Positions 36,083-45,545 of a stretch of 45,545 nucleotides of DNA are shown here, in pieces. The DNA lies in assembly GCA_030770425.1 (NCBI GenBank), contig JASJFT010000300.1, positions 1 through 45,545 on the forward strand, written 5' to 3'. Made by a program: the position numbers and the translations under genes. A model generated the notes under the pieces. The model saw only the letters and a list, made by a program, of their open reading frames with translations. It had not been told where the DNA came from and made no database searches. Position 1 is the first letter of the stretch, and every line of letters starts with the position of its first letter. Source of the stretch: Darksidea phi. Lineage: Eukaryota; Ascomycota; Dothideomycetes; Pleosporales; Lentitheciaceae.

Positions 36083-38236
36083 AAATATATAACTTTAGTT
36101 AATAGAATATTATTTAAGAATAATTAGTACTAAAAGGTTTAATTTATCTAAAGTAATTAATTAGCTATTTTTAAGAAAAAGTAGCTAACTATAAATAGAC
36201 TCTTTTCTAATAAGTTAAAAAAGAAGCTTATTTACTTTAAAGATATATCTAAGCTTTATAACTACTCTTTTAAAGAATATAAAAAGTAAGACTATTACTT
36301 TAATTATAGGAAAAGAAATAAGTAATAAAACTACTTCGACTATATTATATAAAAAGTAATATAAAATATTATAGAAGTAAAAGATAATACTATTTTCTTT
36401 AATAATTCTAAGAAAGAAGTTTATTTAAACTCTCTATATAAAGAGAAAAGTAGTTTAAAATATAACTCTAATATCTTCTTTATAATATTAAAAAATAAAA
36501 GCTATTAAAGAAGAACTTCTTTCTAATAGTCTATATAGAAGTAATTAAACTTATTAAAATACTATAGTTTATTAATTTAAAATTATTTATACTTCTTATT
36601 TAACTTATAGTAAATAGTCTAGCTATATAGCTAATAGAATTAGTAAATAGTAGTACTAGTATATACCTATTAGTCTACTCTAAATATTTAAAGATAGTAA
36701 AGAAAAAGCTAAAGCTAGTCTTCTATTAACTAAAGAAACTAATTCCTCTTAATAGATTTAATAGGAAATATAGTTATTTAGTTAATATAATTATTTAAAT
36801 TAATCTATTAATCTAAAAAAAGAATATATTTATCTAGTTCCTCTTCTATAAACTTAGATATTATAATATAATATTTAAAAGAATTTTTTTTAAGTAAATC
36901 TATTTTCTAATTAACTATTATAACTAGACTTTCTACTAGCTAGATAATACTTTAAAGTAGATAAAATATAATCTAACTACTATAAAGAAGTTAGATTTAA
37001 AACTAGAACTAGAATACTAAAATAATACTTTATATTATAATAATTTAATTAATTAATAAATTAAAGTATAGAAGAAGATCTACTTACTTAAAAAGAATCT
37101 AATACTTAGTTTAAAGATTTTTATTAAAATTTTTATAATCTTTTAAAAGAAGGTTTATAAGTCTACTAAAGTCTTATTATAAATAATAAAGAATTAGTAA
37201 ATTACTTCTAAAGAAATATAAAGAAATATAGATAGTAATATTAATAATAATTTAAGAGATATTAAATCTAAAAAAAGCTAATAAGATTATTAAAAAAATA
37301 ATAAAAAAAAAAAGTAATACTTATTTCTAATAATCTATTAGAGTAGATTATTAGTAATAAATTTAATATATATTTTCTTAAGTCTTCTAATATATAGAAG
37401 CTTATAGATAAGAAAGAAATTATATTAAAAATTACTAATCTATATAAAGTTAACTTATTAATTAAAAATAGATAATTAAAAGACTTAATAGAATAGAATA
37501 TATAAGATATAATAGTAAAGAAGCTCTCTTATAAAAGTTATATAAGGGCTATTCTAGACTACTTCTTAAAAGTTAACTTAAATAAACTACCCTTTAGAAG
37601 AGAGAGTATTAACTATAAAATTATTCTTAAGAATAATATAAGTAAGCTTAGTATAAGTTTACTTTATAATATATTTCTTAAATATCTAAAGTTATTAAAA
37701 GCTTACTTAGAAGACTATCTAAAGAAAGACTTTATTATAATTAGTAATATTAACTTTATCTTACTTATTCTATTTACTAAGAAGGTAGAAAAGAAATAAA
37801 GATTTTATATTAATTATTAGAAAATTAATATAGTTATAAAGAAGAACGTTATAACTATTCTTTTAATTAAAAAAATATTAATATAACTTTTTAAAGTAAA
37901 GGTATTTACTAAGCTAGATATATATTAAGTCTTTTATTATATTAGACTAGACCTTAATATAGAAAATCTTATAACTTTTAAAATATAATATAAAAATTAT
38001 AAATATTATATTCTATCTTTTAGACTATATAATAGATTAATAACTTTTTAGTATTATATTAATTAAGTACTTAAGAATAAAATTAATAAGATCTATATTA
38101 TTTATATAAATAATATTTTAATCTACTTAAAAGATTCTCTTAAATATAAGAAATATATAAGTAAAATTCTAAATAAGTTTAAAAAAACTAAACTATAGAT
38201 TAATATTAAAAAGAGTAAGTTTATAGTTACTAAGAT
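36083..38236 (+). mobile_element. Gypsy-A copy A2, right part
   Basis: Plus-strand Gypsy-A resuming where the left part stopped at 5570: the target copy aaata, then the end of gag, protease and reverse transcriptase, collinear with A4 from about 40586 to 42770. It is cut at 38236 (flank aagat) by the insertion of A4; its remaining 3' part must lie to the right of the window. Two short sequences present in A4 are missing here (near 40880 and 41065 in A4), so the copies differ by small indels as well as RIP. Confidence 0.9.
36083..38236 (+). pseudogene. Gypsy-A2 end of gag, protease and reverse transcriptase remnant
   Basis: Degenerate pol of A2. The protease active-site block near 36630-36660 reads V-N-S-S-T-S, a RIP form of V-D-S-G-A-S; A4 keeps the Asp at the same place. 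Reverse transcriptase begins at about 37350 and its palm and catalytic blocks (Y-I-N-N near 38095-38115) match A4. The remnant is cut by A4 before the end of reverse transcriptase. Stops are frequent and no start codon survives. Confidence 0.78.
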
Positions 38237-38504
38237 TATTACGACCTATTTTCTAGATAATCTAGTTATTTTACTTATTTTCTATTTTAGTTAGTAGATT
38301 AGGTAATCCTAAGGATTAGTCTAATAGATAGTTAGCTTATTTAGCGTACTAAGCCCTATTTAAATATAAGAACCTTTTATTCTTATATCCTTATAGCGCT
38401 ATCTTAGAATAGCTTTAATATACCGATTTTACTATTAGTTAATTAGAAGACTATCTTAGCTATTATAATTTCTAGTTAATTATACTTAGTCCTAGGGTCT
38501 TATA
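38237..38504 (+). repeat. Gypsy-A LTR (5' LTR of A4)
   Basis: 268 bp, tattacgacc to gggtcttata. It keeps the LTR hairpin as a 9-bp stem (38364-38372 with 38380-38388). The self-priming arms, exact in A1, are both altered by RIP here: the post-LTR site reads tattctaaaat. Confidence 0.92.
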
Positions 38505-38990
38505 TTATTCTAAAATCTCTAATTTTCGACTAGAAATAGTAACTAAATATTAATCTCCTAAAATTCCTAGAGGTTTATAATACTTAAGGTAGATAGTATA
38601 TAACGCTCTCTTAGATAAGTCTTAAAACTAATTACTTTAAGCCCTAAGATTACTAGAACGCCTAGTATCTTCTTTAGAAAGAAGAAACTTATAAAAGTAT
38701 TATATAAAATTAGACTTATATTCTAAATCTTATAACTAACTTATCTTTATATAATTAACTAAATTACTAAATTAATATAATAATAAGATAGTAAATACTA
38801 AGGATTAAGTAGACCCTTTAAGATCTAGTCTATTTAATAAATAGCCCTTCTACTCTATCTCCTTATAGAAGAAAGATAAAGGTAAGATATAAGTAATAAG
38901 TTAAATAATAAATATACGAACTATAAGTAGAGTTTAAAATAAAGTTAAAAGTTAGAAGTCCTTTCTAAAGAAAGAAGTATACTAATAAAA
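38505..38990 (+). other. Gypsy-A4 leader between LTR and gag
   Basis: About 480 bp with no recognisable domain. It is conserved collinearly in A1 (about 3560-4045, reverse complement), which shows it is part of the element. It begins with the possible self-priming site. Confidence 0.6.
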
Positions 38991-41900
38991 ATTAACTAAA
39001 ATTTATAAACTAATTCTCTTAAAGATATTTATTAATAAAGATATATATATTAACTCTTAAATTCTTAAAACTATTTTCTTCTCTTAAAAGAAGAGTATAA
39101 GTAAAAATAGTCTTAAGAAGAAAATTAATAAATATATTAAAAGAATTAAATTACTCTAAGAAGAAAATAGACCTTAAATCCCCTATTTAATAAATATTAA
39201 AGAATAGAAAGAATTTCTAAACTATAATATAGTCTAGGATATACTAGCTACCTAGAAGGAATCTAATCTAATTATTAATACTTTAATAAATAATAATCTT
39301 TATCTTATTATAGCTAAAAGACTAGTATATACTATAAGAGTAGATATAATTAATAGAAATACCTTTATAAATACTACGACCGATAAGTTTAACTAATTAG
39401 TTAAAAAAAGAAATAACTATAAAAGATAAGTTAAAAAGCTATAAGAAGAGCTCTAATAAGTCTAAAAAACTATAAGTAAGTAATAGAATTTAAAAAAAGA
39501 TCTTAAGTAGTCCTCTTTTATAGCTACCTATACTAAGATTAGACTTATAGTTCTTTTTTAGTATAATTCTAAGTTTACTTTTAAGACTCTATTATTATAG
39601 TATAACCCTAATAATAGATAAAATATAAAAGAGATAAGATTCCTCTTTATAATAGTATAACTAAATAGTCTAAATATTAACCTCTAAAGAACTTCTTTTA
39701 TCTATTATACTCCTCTTTAAATCTCTAGACTTTTAAGAAGGTTTTAGTAAGATTTAATTTAGTATTTAACTTTTTAGTTAAACTTCTTATAAAAAGAGCT
39801 AACTACTAAATTAATTATATTTTCTAATCTAATATAGACTCTTCTATTTAATAAGAACTACTATAAGTATTTATTAAAATTAGATATATTACTTTTTATT
39901 ATAGAGAAAATAGAAAATATTCTTACTCTTTACTTTAGTACCTACCTTATAAGATCTTTATTAGTCTTACTAGGATTTATAACTATTATTTTAGATAATA
40001 AAATATAGGTTCTTATTTAAAAGAAGAATATTATAAGAAACTACTAAAGTAATTCTTTATAAATCTTTAGCTCTTAAAAGACTATATTCTACTTTAATTC
40101 TATTTTATTTAAGAACGACGGAGAGCCTAAGTTAAAGAACTAGTTCTATAATATAGAATAAAAACTTACTATTAATAAGAACTAGTATATATAAAAAACC
40201 CTCTAGTAAATAGTTAAGATTTATTAAGTTTATATTATATCCCGACTAGTAGACCTAATAAAAGATTATATTTAAATATAACTAAACTTTAGAAAAGAAG
40301 AAGTAGACTTTATATTTAATATAGACCTATTAAAATATATTAAAAAATACTATAAAGATTTCTATATAAAGAAGAAGATAAAAGTTAAATTCTACTAATT
40401 ATATATAAACGTATTTAGTAAAGTTAATAATTTTATTAAGAATTTTAAGTATTTAGTAATAGAGACCTATTTATTTTATTACTAGTAGAATAAAGAATTT
40501 ATAAATAAGCTTTACTTTAAACTAAAAAATAAGATAAATTTATTTAATAATAATAATTTTATTTTTAATAAGTTTTATAAATATATAACTTTAGTTAATA
40601 GAGTACTACTTAAAAATAACTAGTACTAAAAGGTCTAGCTCATCTAAAGTAACTAATTAGTTATTTTTAAGAGAAAGTAGTTAACTATAAGTAGACCCTT
40701 TTCTAATAAATTAAAAAAGAAGTTTATTTACTTTAAAGATATATCTAAACTTTATAACTACTCTTTTAAGAAGTATAAGAAGTAAGACTATTACTTTAAT
40801 TATAAGAAAAGAAATAAATAATAAAACTACTTTAACTATATTATATATAAAGTAACGTAGAATATTATAAAAGTAGAAATTATAAAAGTAGAAATTAATA
40901 CTATCTTTTCTAATAATTCTAAGGAAGAAGTTTATTTAAACTCTCTATATAAAGAAGAAAGTAGTTTAAAGTATAACTCTAATATCTTCTTTATAGTATT
41001 AAAAAATAAAGACTACTAGAGAAGAGCTTCTTCCTAGTAGCCTATATAGGAGTAATTAAATCTCTTAATTATTAATAACTTATTAAGATATTATAGCTTA
41101 TTAATTTAAAATTATTTACATTTTCTATTTAACTTATAGTAAATAGTCTAGCTATATAGCTAAGAAAATTAGTAGATAGTAATACTAATATATATCTACT
41201 AGTTTACTCTAAATATTTAAAGGTAGTAAAGAAAAAGCTAAAGCCCGTCTTCTATTAATTAAAAAAACTAATCTCCTTTAATAGATTTAATAGAAAATAT
41301 AATTATTTAGTTAATATAGCTATCTAAACTAATTTATTAATTTAGGAAAAGAATATATTTATTTAGTTTCTCTTTTATAAACTCGGGTATTATAATATAA
41401 TATTTAAAAAAAAATTCTTTAAGTAAATCTAGTCCTTAATTAACTATTATAACTAAACTTTATATTAGCTAAATAATATTCTAAAATAAATAAAATATAA
41501 TTTAATTATTATAGAAAAGCTAGATCTAAAGCTAGAATTAAAATACTAAGATAATACTTTATATTATAATAATTTAATTAATTAGTAGATTAAAGTATAG
41601 AAGAAGATCTACTTACTTAGAAAGAATCTAATACTTAGTTTAAAAATTTCTATTAAAGCTTTTATAATTTTCTAAGAGAAGATCTATAAGTTTACTAAAG
41701 CCTTATTATAAGTAATAAAGAACTAGTAAACTATTTCTAAGAAAATATAAAGAAATATAAATAATAATACTAATAATAGTTTAAGAGGTACTAAATCTAA
41801 AAAAAATTAATAAGGTTACTAAAAAAATAATAGAAAGAAAAAGAAAATAATATCTATTCCTAATAATCTATTAGAATAGATTACTAGTAATAAATTTAAT

Positions 41901-44900
41901 ATATATTTTCTTAAGTCTTTTAATATATAGAAGCTTATAGATAAGAAAGAAGTTATACTAGAAGCTACTAGTTTATATAAAGTTAACTTATTAATTAGAA
42001 ATAGATAATTAAAAGACTTAGTAAAATAAAATATATAAGATATAATAATAAAGAAGCTTCCTTATAAAGGTTATATAGAAGTTACTTTAAACTACTTCTC
42101 TAAGATCGACTTAGATAAGCTACTCTTTAAAAGAAAGAATATTAACTATAAAATTATTCTTAAAAATAATATAAGTAAGCTTAATATAAGTTTACTTTAT
42201 AATATATTTTTTAAATATTTAAAACTACTAAAAGCTTACTTAGAAAAGTATCTAAAAAAGGGCTTTATTATAATTAATAATATTAACTTTATCTTATCTA
42301 TTCTATTTACTAAGAAGTTAAAAGAAAGGTAGAAGTTCTATATTAACTACTAGAAAATTAATATAGTTATAAAGAAGGACGTTATAACTATCCTTTTAAT
42401 TAAAAAAATACTAATATAACTTTCTAAAGTAAAGGTATTTACTAAGCTAGATATATATTAAGTCTTTTATTATATTAAATTAAACCTTAATATAAAAGAT
42501 TTTATAACTTTTAAAATATAATATAGAAATTATAAATATTATATTCTATCTTTTAAACTATATAATAAGTCGGTAATCTTCTAATATTATATTAATTAAG
42601 TACTTAAGAATAAAATTAATAAGATCTATACTATCTATATAAATAATATTTTAATCTACTTAAAAGATTCTCTTAAGTACGAGAAATATATAAGTAAAAT
42701 TCTAAATAAGCTTAAAAAGACTAGATTATAAGTTAATATTAAAAAGAGTAAGTTTATAGTTACTAAAGTAAAGTTTTTAAGTTTTATTATTAATACTAAA
42801 GGAATTTATATAGACCTAAATAAAATAGTAGTTATTAAAGACTAGAAAAAATCTATTACTTTAAAAGGATTATAAGTTTATCTAAGCTTCTATAATTATT
42901 ATTATAAGTAGCTAAAAGACTATAATTATATAGTCCGTCCGCTTATCTAACTATTATAAAAGGGAAAATTCTATACCTTTAGACCTAAAGAATAAGCCGT
43001 ATTTAAGAAAAGTAAGATATTATTATATTTAGATATTATTATAAGATATTACTCGTCTTACTATAAAACCTATATAGAAACTAATATAAGTAATAATATT
43101 CTAGTAGATATCTTTATATAACTCTAAGATAATAGAATCTAGTAACCTATAGTCTACTTTATAAAGATAATAAAGTTTATAAAAATAAACTATAAGATTT
43201 ATAATATAAAGATACTCGTAGTTATAAAAGGATTAAATAAATAAAGAGCTTAGTTTATAGAATTATAACTAAATAAACCCTTTTAAGTTATTATTAATTA
43301 TTAAGTACTAGAGTATTTCTTAACTAAGTATAAATTAACCCTATAATAGGTTTACTAGACCGAGAAGCTTATAGACTACTACTATACTATTTATTATTAC
43401 CCCGGAACCGTTAATATTATTACGAATACCCTCTTTTAAAAATAAAAGAAATTAAAAACTTAGAAAGAAAAAGATAAAGTTATTAGAACTTATATCTTTA
43501 TCCCCTTTAAATAGATCTCTACTATAATAGCTATCTTAATAGCTATTATTAATACCTAGAATTCTAAGTATAAAACTAAAGCTTATTCTTATTTACTTCT
43601 TAATTATATACTTTATAAAAATTATATATATACTATACTTAAACTAAAATAAAAGTTAGCTTATTAAAAATATAAGTATTTATTCTTAACCCTATCTAGA
43701 CTCCTCCTTTAAAAAGAAAAGTTAGTAGTATTTAAAGTAGAATTTCTTAAGACTTATCTTATCTAGGTAGTATATACTATATAGATTACTACTTATCTAG
43801 ATATAAAGAAAACTATTAGACTCTTAAGAAATTTATACTACTAAGGTATAATAAATAAGAATATAAAATATTATATAAGAAATTATAAGTAGTACTAATA
43901 GAGTTATAAATTTTAAGATAAGACTTTAGATCTTCTTAAACTACTTCCTATATCTAAAAGAGTATAAAAAGATATTTCTATAAACTTTAAAAGCTTTTTA
44001 AAGGACTATAAGAAATATAATAATATATTTATAATAATATATAGATTATTAAAATATACTTTCTTATTATTCTACTTTAAGACTATTATTACTAAAGATA
44101 TAGCTACTTTCTACTATATATATATAACGAGTCTTTAGTCCCTTATATATTATAGTCTTAGATTAAGATCTATAGTTTATATTAAGCTTTATAAAAAAAT
44201 TATATAAACTTATAAGAATTAATTAGTTATTATCTATAGTCTACTACTTATAAACTAATAGTAATATAGAAGTTTTTAATTAATAGTTAGACTAACGATT
44301 ATACTCCTTTATAAACTTCTATTAGAATAACTAGTCTAATCTCTTACCTAGTATAGACTAGGTCTAGATAATTCTTCCGTATAATATAATAGGATTTTTT
44401 CTATTTAAGATTAAATTTAGCTATAAGACTTATTACTACTAGGACTAGTAAGAATACGTTTATAAATTCTTTAAATTATTAGATAATATAACTACGTAAA
44501 TAGTCTAAGAGTTTATAAAAATCTAAGCTAATATAGTCTAATAGATTCGCGACTATATCTAAGCTAATATTATAATAGTTTAAAAAGTCTAAAGTTAATA
44601 AGCTAATAAAAAATACTACCTCTTAGATTTCGATATAGGAGATTAAGTCTATATTATACCTAAGAGATTTACTATCTTAAGACTAAGTCTAAAATTAAAC
44701 TAATAAATATATAGATTTTATTTTATTATTAACTAAAGATATAATTTTTATATAGTCTAGTTATCCTCTTATATAAAGATATATAATATTTTCTATATAG
44801 ATAGATTATATAAAACTATATAAAACCTATTACTTAGTTAAGTACTCTTTAAAAAACTAGTAGTAGAAGTAAATAGATATTTTAAGTAGTTAGTAATCTA

Positions 44901-45100
44901 TATTCTTAATAGCTAGATTATTTATAGTAAGCTCTACTATTAAATAGAATAGGTAGGCTACGATTTAAATTTAATCTATTATCTAGTAAATAATTTTATA
45001 AATATAGTCTAAAAGGTAAAAAAATTCTATAATAAGTATCCTAATAAGCTAGGTCTATCTAAATAGCTAATCTAGTAGCTAGAAGCTATATTATAAGATA
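38990..45100 (+). pseudogene. Gypsy-A4 gag-pol remnant
   Basis: Degenerate gag-pol. Gag occupies about 38990-40900, charged and probably coiled toward its N-terminal part. The protease block at 41172-41192 reads V-D-S-N-T-N (from D-S-G). Reverse transcriptase spans about 42000-42800, with FTKLD at 42438-42452 and the catalytic box at 42636-42647 reading Y-I-N-N. The RNase H start near 43077 reads E-T-N, again Asp to Asn. Integrase lies at about 43750-44650. A chromodomain-like block at 44947-45000 (E-stop-V-G-Y-D) matches the fungal Ty3 integrase C-terminus, followed by a proline/lysine-rich tail. Protease, RT and RNase H share a frame; the C-terminal block is in another, so at least one indel lies in integrase. 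Confidence 0.82.
40865..40894 (+). repeat. 15-bp tandem duplication specific to A4
   Basis: ttataaaagtagaaa occurs twice in a row (40865-40879 and 40880-40894). A1 (near 1650) and A2 (near 36375) have a single copy, so it arose in the A4 lineage. Being 15 bp it keeps the frame. Confidence 0.75.
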
Positions 45101-45195
45101 AGTTTCTTAGCCCCTAGTTAGAAGACGAGGTACTAGTTAAGATAGGAATCTAGAAAAATCGCCGGTACTAAGTATAGACTATCTTTCTTTTATAA

Positions 45196-45345
45196 TCTAC
45201 TAAAATAGATAGTATATAACCTAAAGCTTATAGTAATTACCTTTAAGCTTAGAATATCTCTTCTTTATAGTCTACTAAAACGGGTAATATAATATCTAGA
45301 GCTTATAGTAATTATCTTTAAGCTTAGAGTACCCCTTTATAGTCT
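45196..45345 (+). repeat. 75-bp tandem repeat, two units, Gypsy-A4 3' region
   Basis: Units 45196-45270 and 45271-45345 both start tctactaaaa and share agcttatagtaatta. It is the equivalent of 8837-8986 in A3. No function is known; it lies after pol. Confidence 0.8.
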
Positions 45346-45545
45346 TACTTTACTATAGATAGAGATATAGAAGGAGTAAGCCTCGTTCTCTAGTAGGACT
45401 ACGCGTATATAACTTCTAGGTAATATAAAAAACTAAGTTACTAACGTCCTCTTATATATTCTATAATATCCTTTAGATATACTAAGTATATTATATAGTA
45501 TATATATTAGAAAAATATTTTTTAGATAATAATTTATATAGTAAA

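Larger units (their letters stand above)
38237..45545 (+). mobile_element. Gypsy-A copy A4, complete except for about 480 bp beyond the window end
   Basis: Plus-strand element starting with a 268-bp LTR (38237-38504), inserted in A2 at aagat (38232-38236). It runs without interruption to the window end, where it matches A3 at about 8623. A3 shows that about 212 bp of 3' region and the 268-bp 3' LTR should follow, giving about 7.8 kb. It is the best copy for reading the family: leader, gag, protease, reverse transcriptase, RNase H, integrase, chromodomain-like C-terminus, 75-bp tandem repeat. Two CA survive (40641, 41119). Confidence 0.92.

Noticed and set aside
1..45545. AT-rich organelle or apicomplexan-type genome
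   Set aside because: Simple AT bias does not remove CA and TG while leaving AC, GT, CT and CC common. The degenerate Ty3 and Ty1 retroelements with LTRs and target duplications also fit nuclear fungal DNA.
1..45545. Short open frames as real genes
   Set aside because: Nearly no ATG exists, the frames are broken by TAA/TAG every few tens of codons, and all lie within retroelement sequence or on its opposite strand.

Overview
The window is a stretch of transposon-derived DNA, almost certainly from a filamentous ascomycete (Pezizomycotina), saturated by repeat-induced point mutation (RIP). G+C is very low, roughly a fifth to a quarter by eye. The dinucleotides CA and TG are almost absent on both strands: I found only about fifteen in 45.5 kb where a few thousand would be expected, while TA is in great excess. 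This is the signature of C-to-T change at CpA and not ordinary AT richness. ATG is therefore almost missing, TGA stops are essentially missing, and codons for Cys, His, Gln, Trp and Met have become Tyr, stop or Ile. I see no intact gene. The species cannot be told from this; an AT-isochore, subtelomeric or centromeric block would all fit.

Three LTR-retrotransposon families account for all but about 384 bp. Gypsy-A (Ty3-type, 268-bp LTRs, about 7.8 kb, with a chromodomain-like C-terminus) occurs as A1 (1-4313, minus, cut by the window start), A2 (4314-5570 plus 36083-38236, plus strand), A3 (minus, split into 8143-10683, 16264-16685 and 29213-30152) and A4 (38237 to beyond the window end, plus). 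Gypsy-B (Ty3-type chromovirus, 426-bp LTRs, about 7.0 kb without its insert) lies at 16686-29212, plus strand. One Copia (Ty1-type) family with about 251-bp LTRs, about 5.55 kb long, occurs as Copia-1 (5571-8142, plus, 3' part missing), Copia-2 (10684-16263, minus), Copia-3 (16867-22422, minus) and Copia-4 (30537-36082, plus).

The elements are nested. Copia-1 entered A2, A3 entered Copia-1, Copia-2 and Gypsy-B entered A3, and Copia-3 entered the 5' LTR of Gypsy-B. A1 and A4 also entered A2. Five-bp target duplications support these joins (agtcc for Copia-2, taaga for Copia-3, ataga/atagg for Gypsy-B). The nest is broken at 30152/30153. A3 loses its 5' end there, 384 bp of unexplained sequence with a tRNA-like stretch follows, and Copia-4 has mismatched flanks; its right flank (aaata) is the partner of the left flank of Copia-1. 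This suggests ectopic recombination between Copia copies, or a misjoin.

Priming signals are still readable. All four Copia copies carry, right after the 5' LTR, a site that matches (allowing for RIP) the complement of the anticodon loop of initiator tRNA-Met, the half-tRNA priming known from Drosophila copia and Ty5. Gypsy-A has an exact 11-nt complementarity between its LTR and the first bases after the LTR, as in Tf1-type self-priming; Gypsy-B has a weaker 10-nt version. No CRISPR, rRNA gene, operon or host gene is visible.
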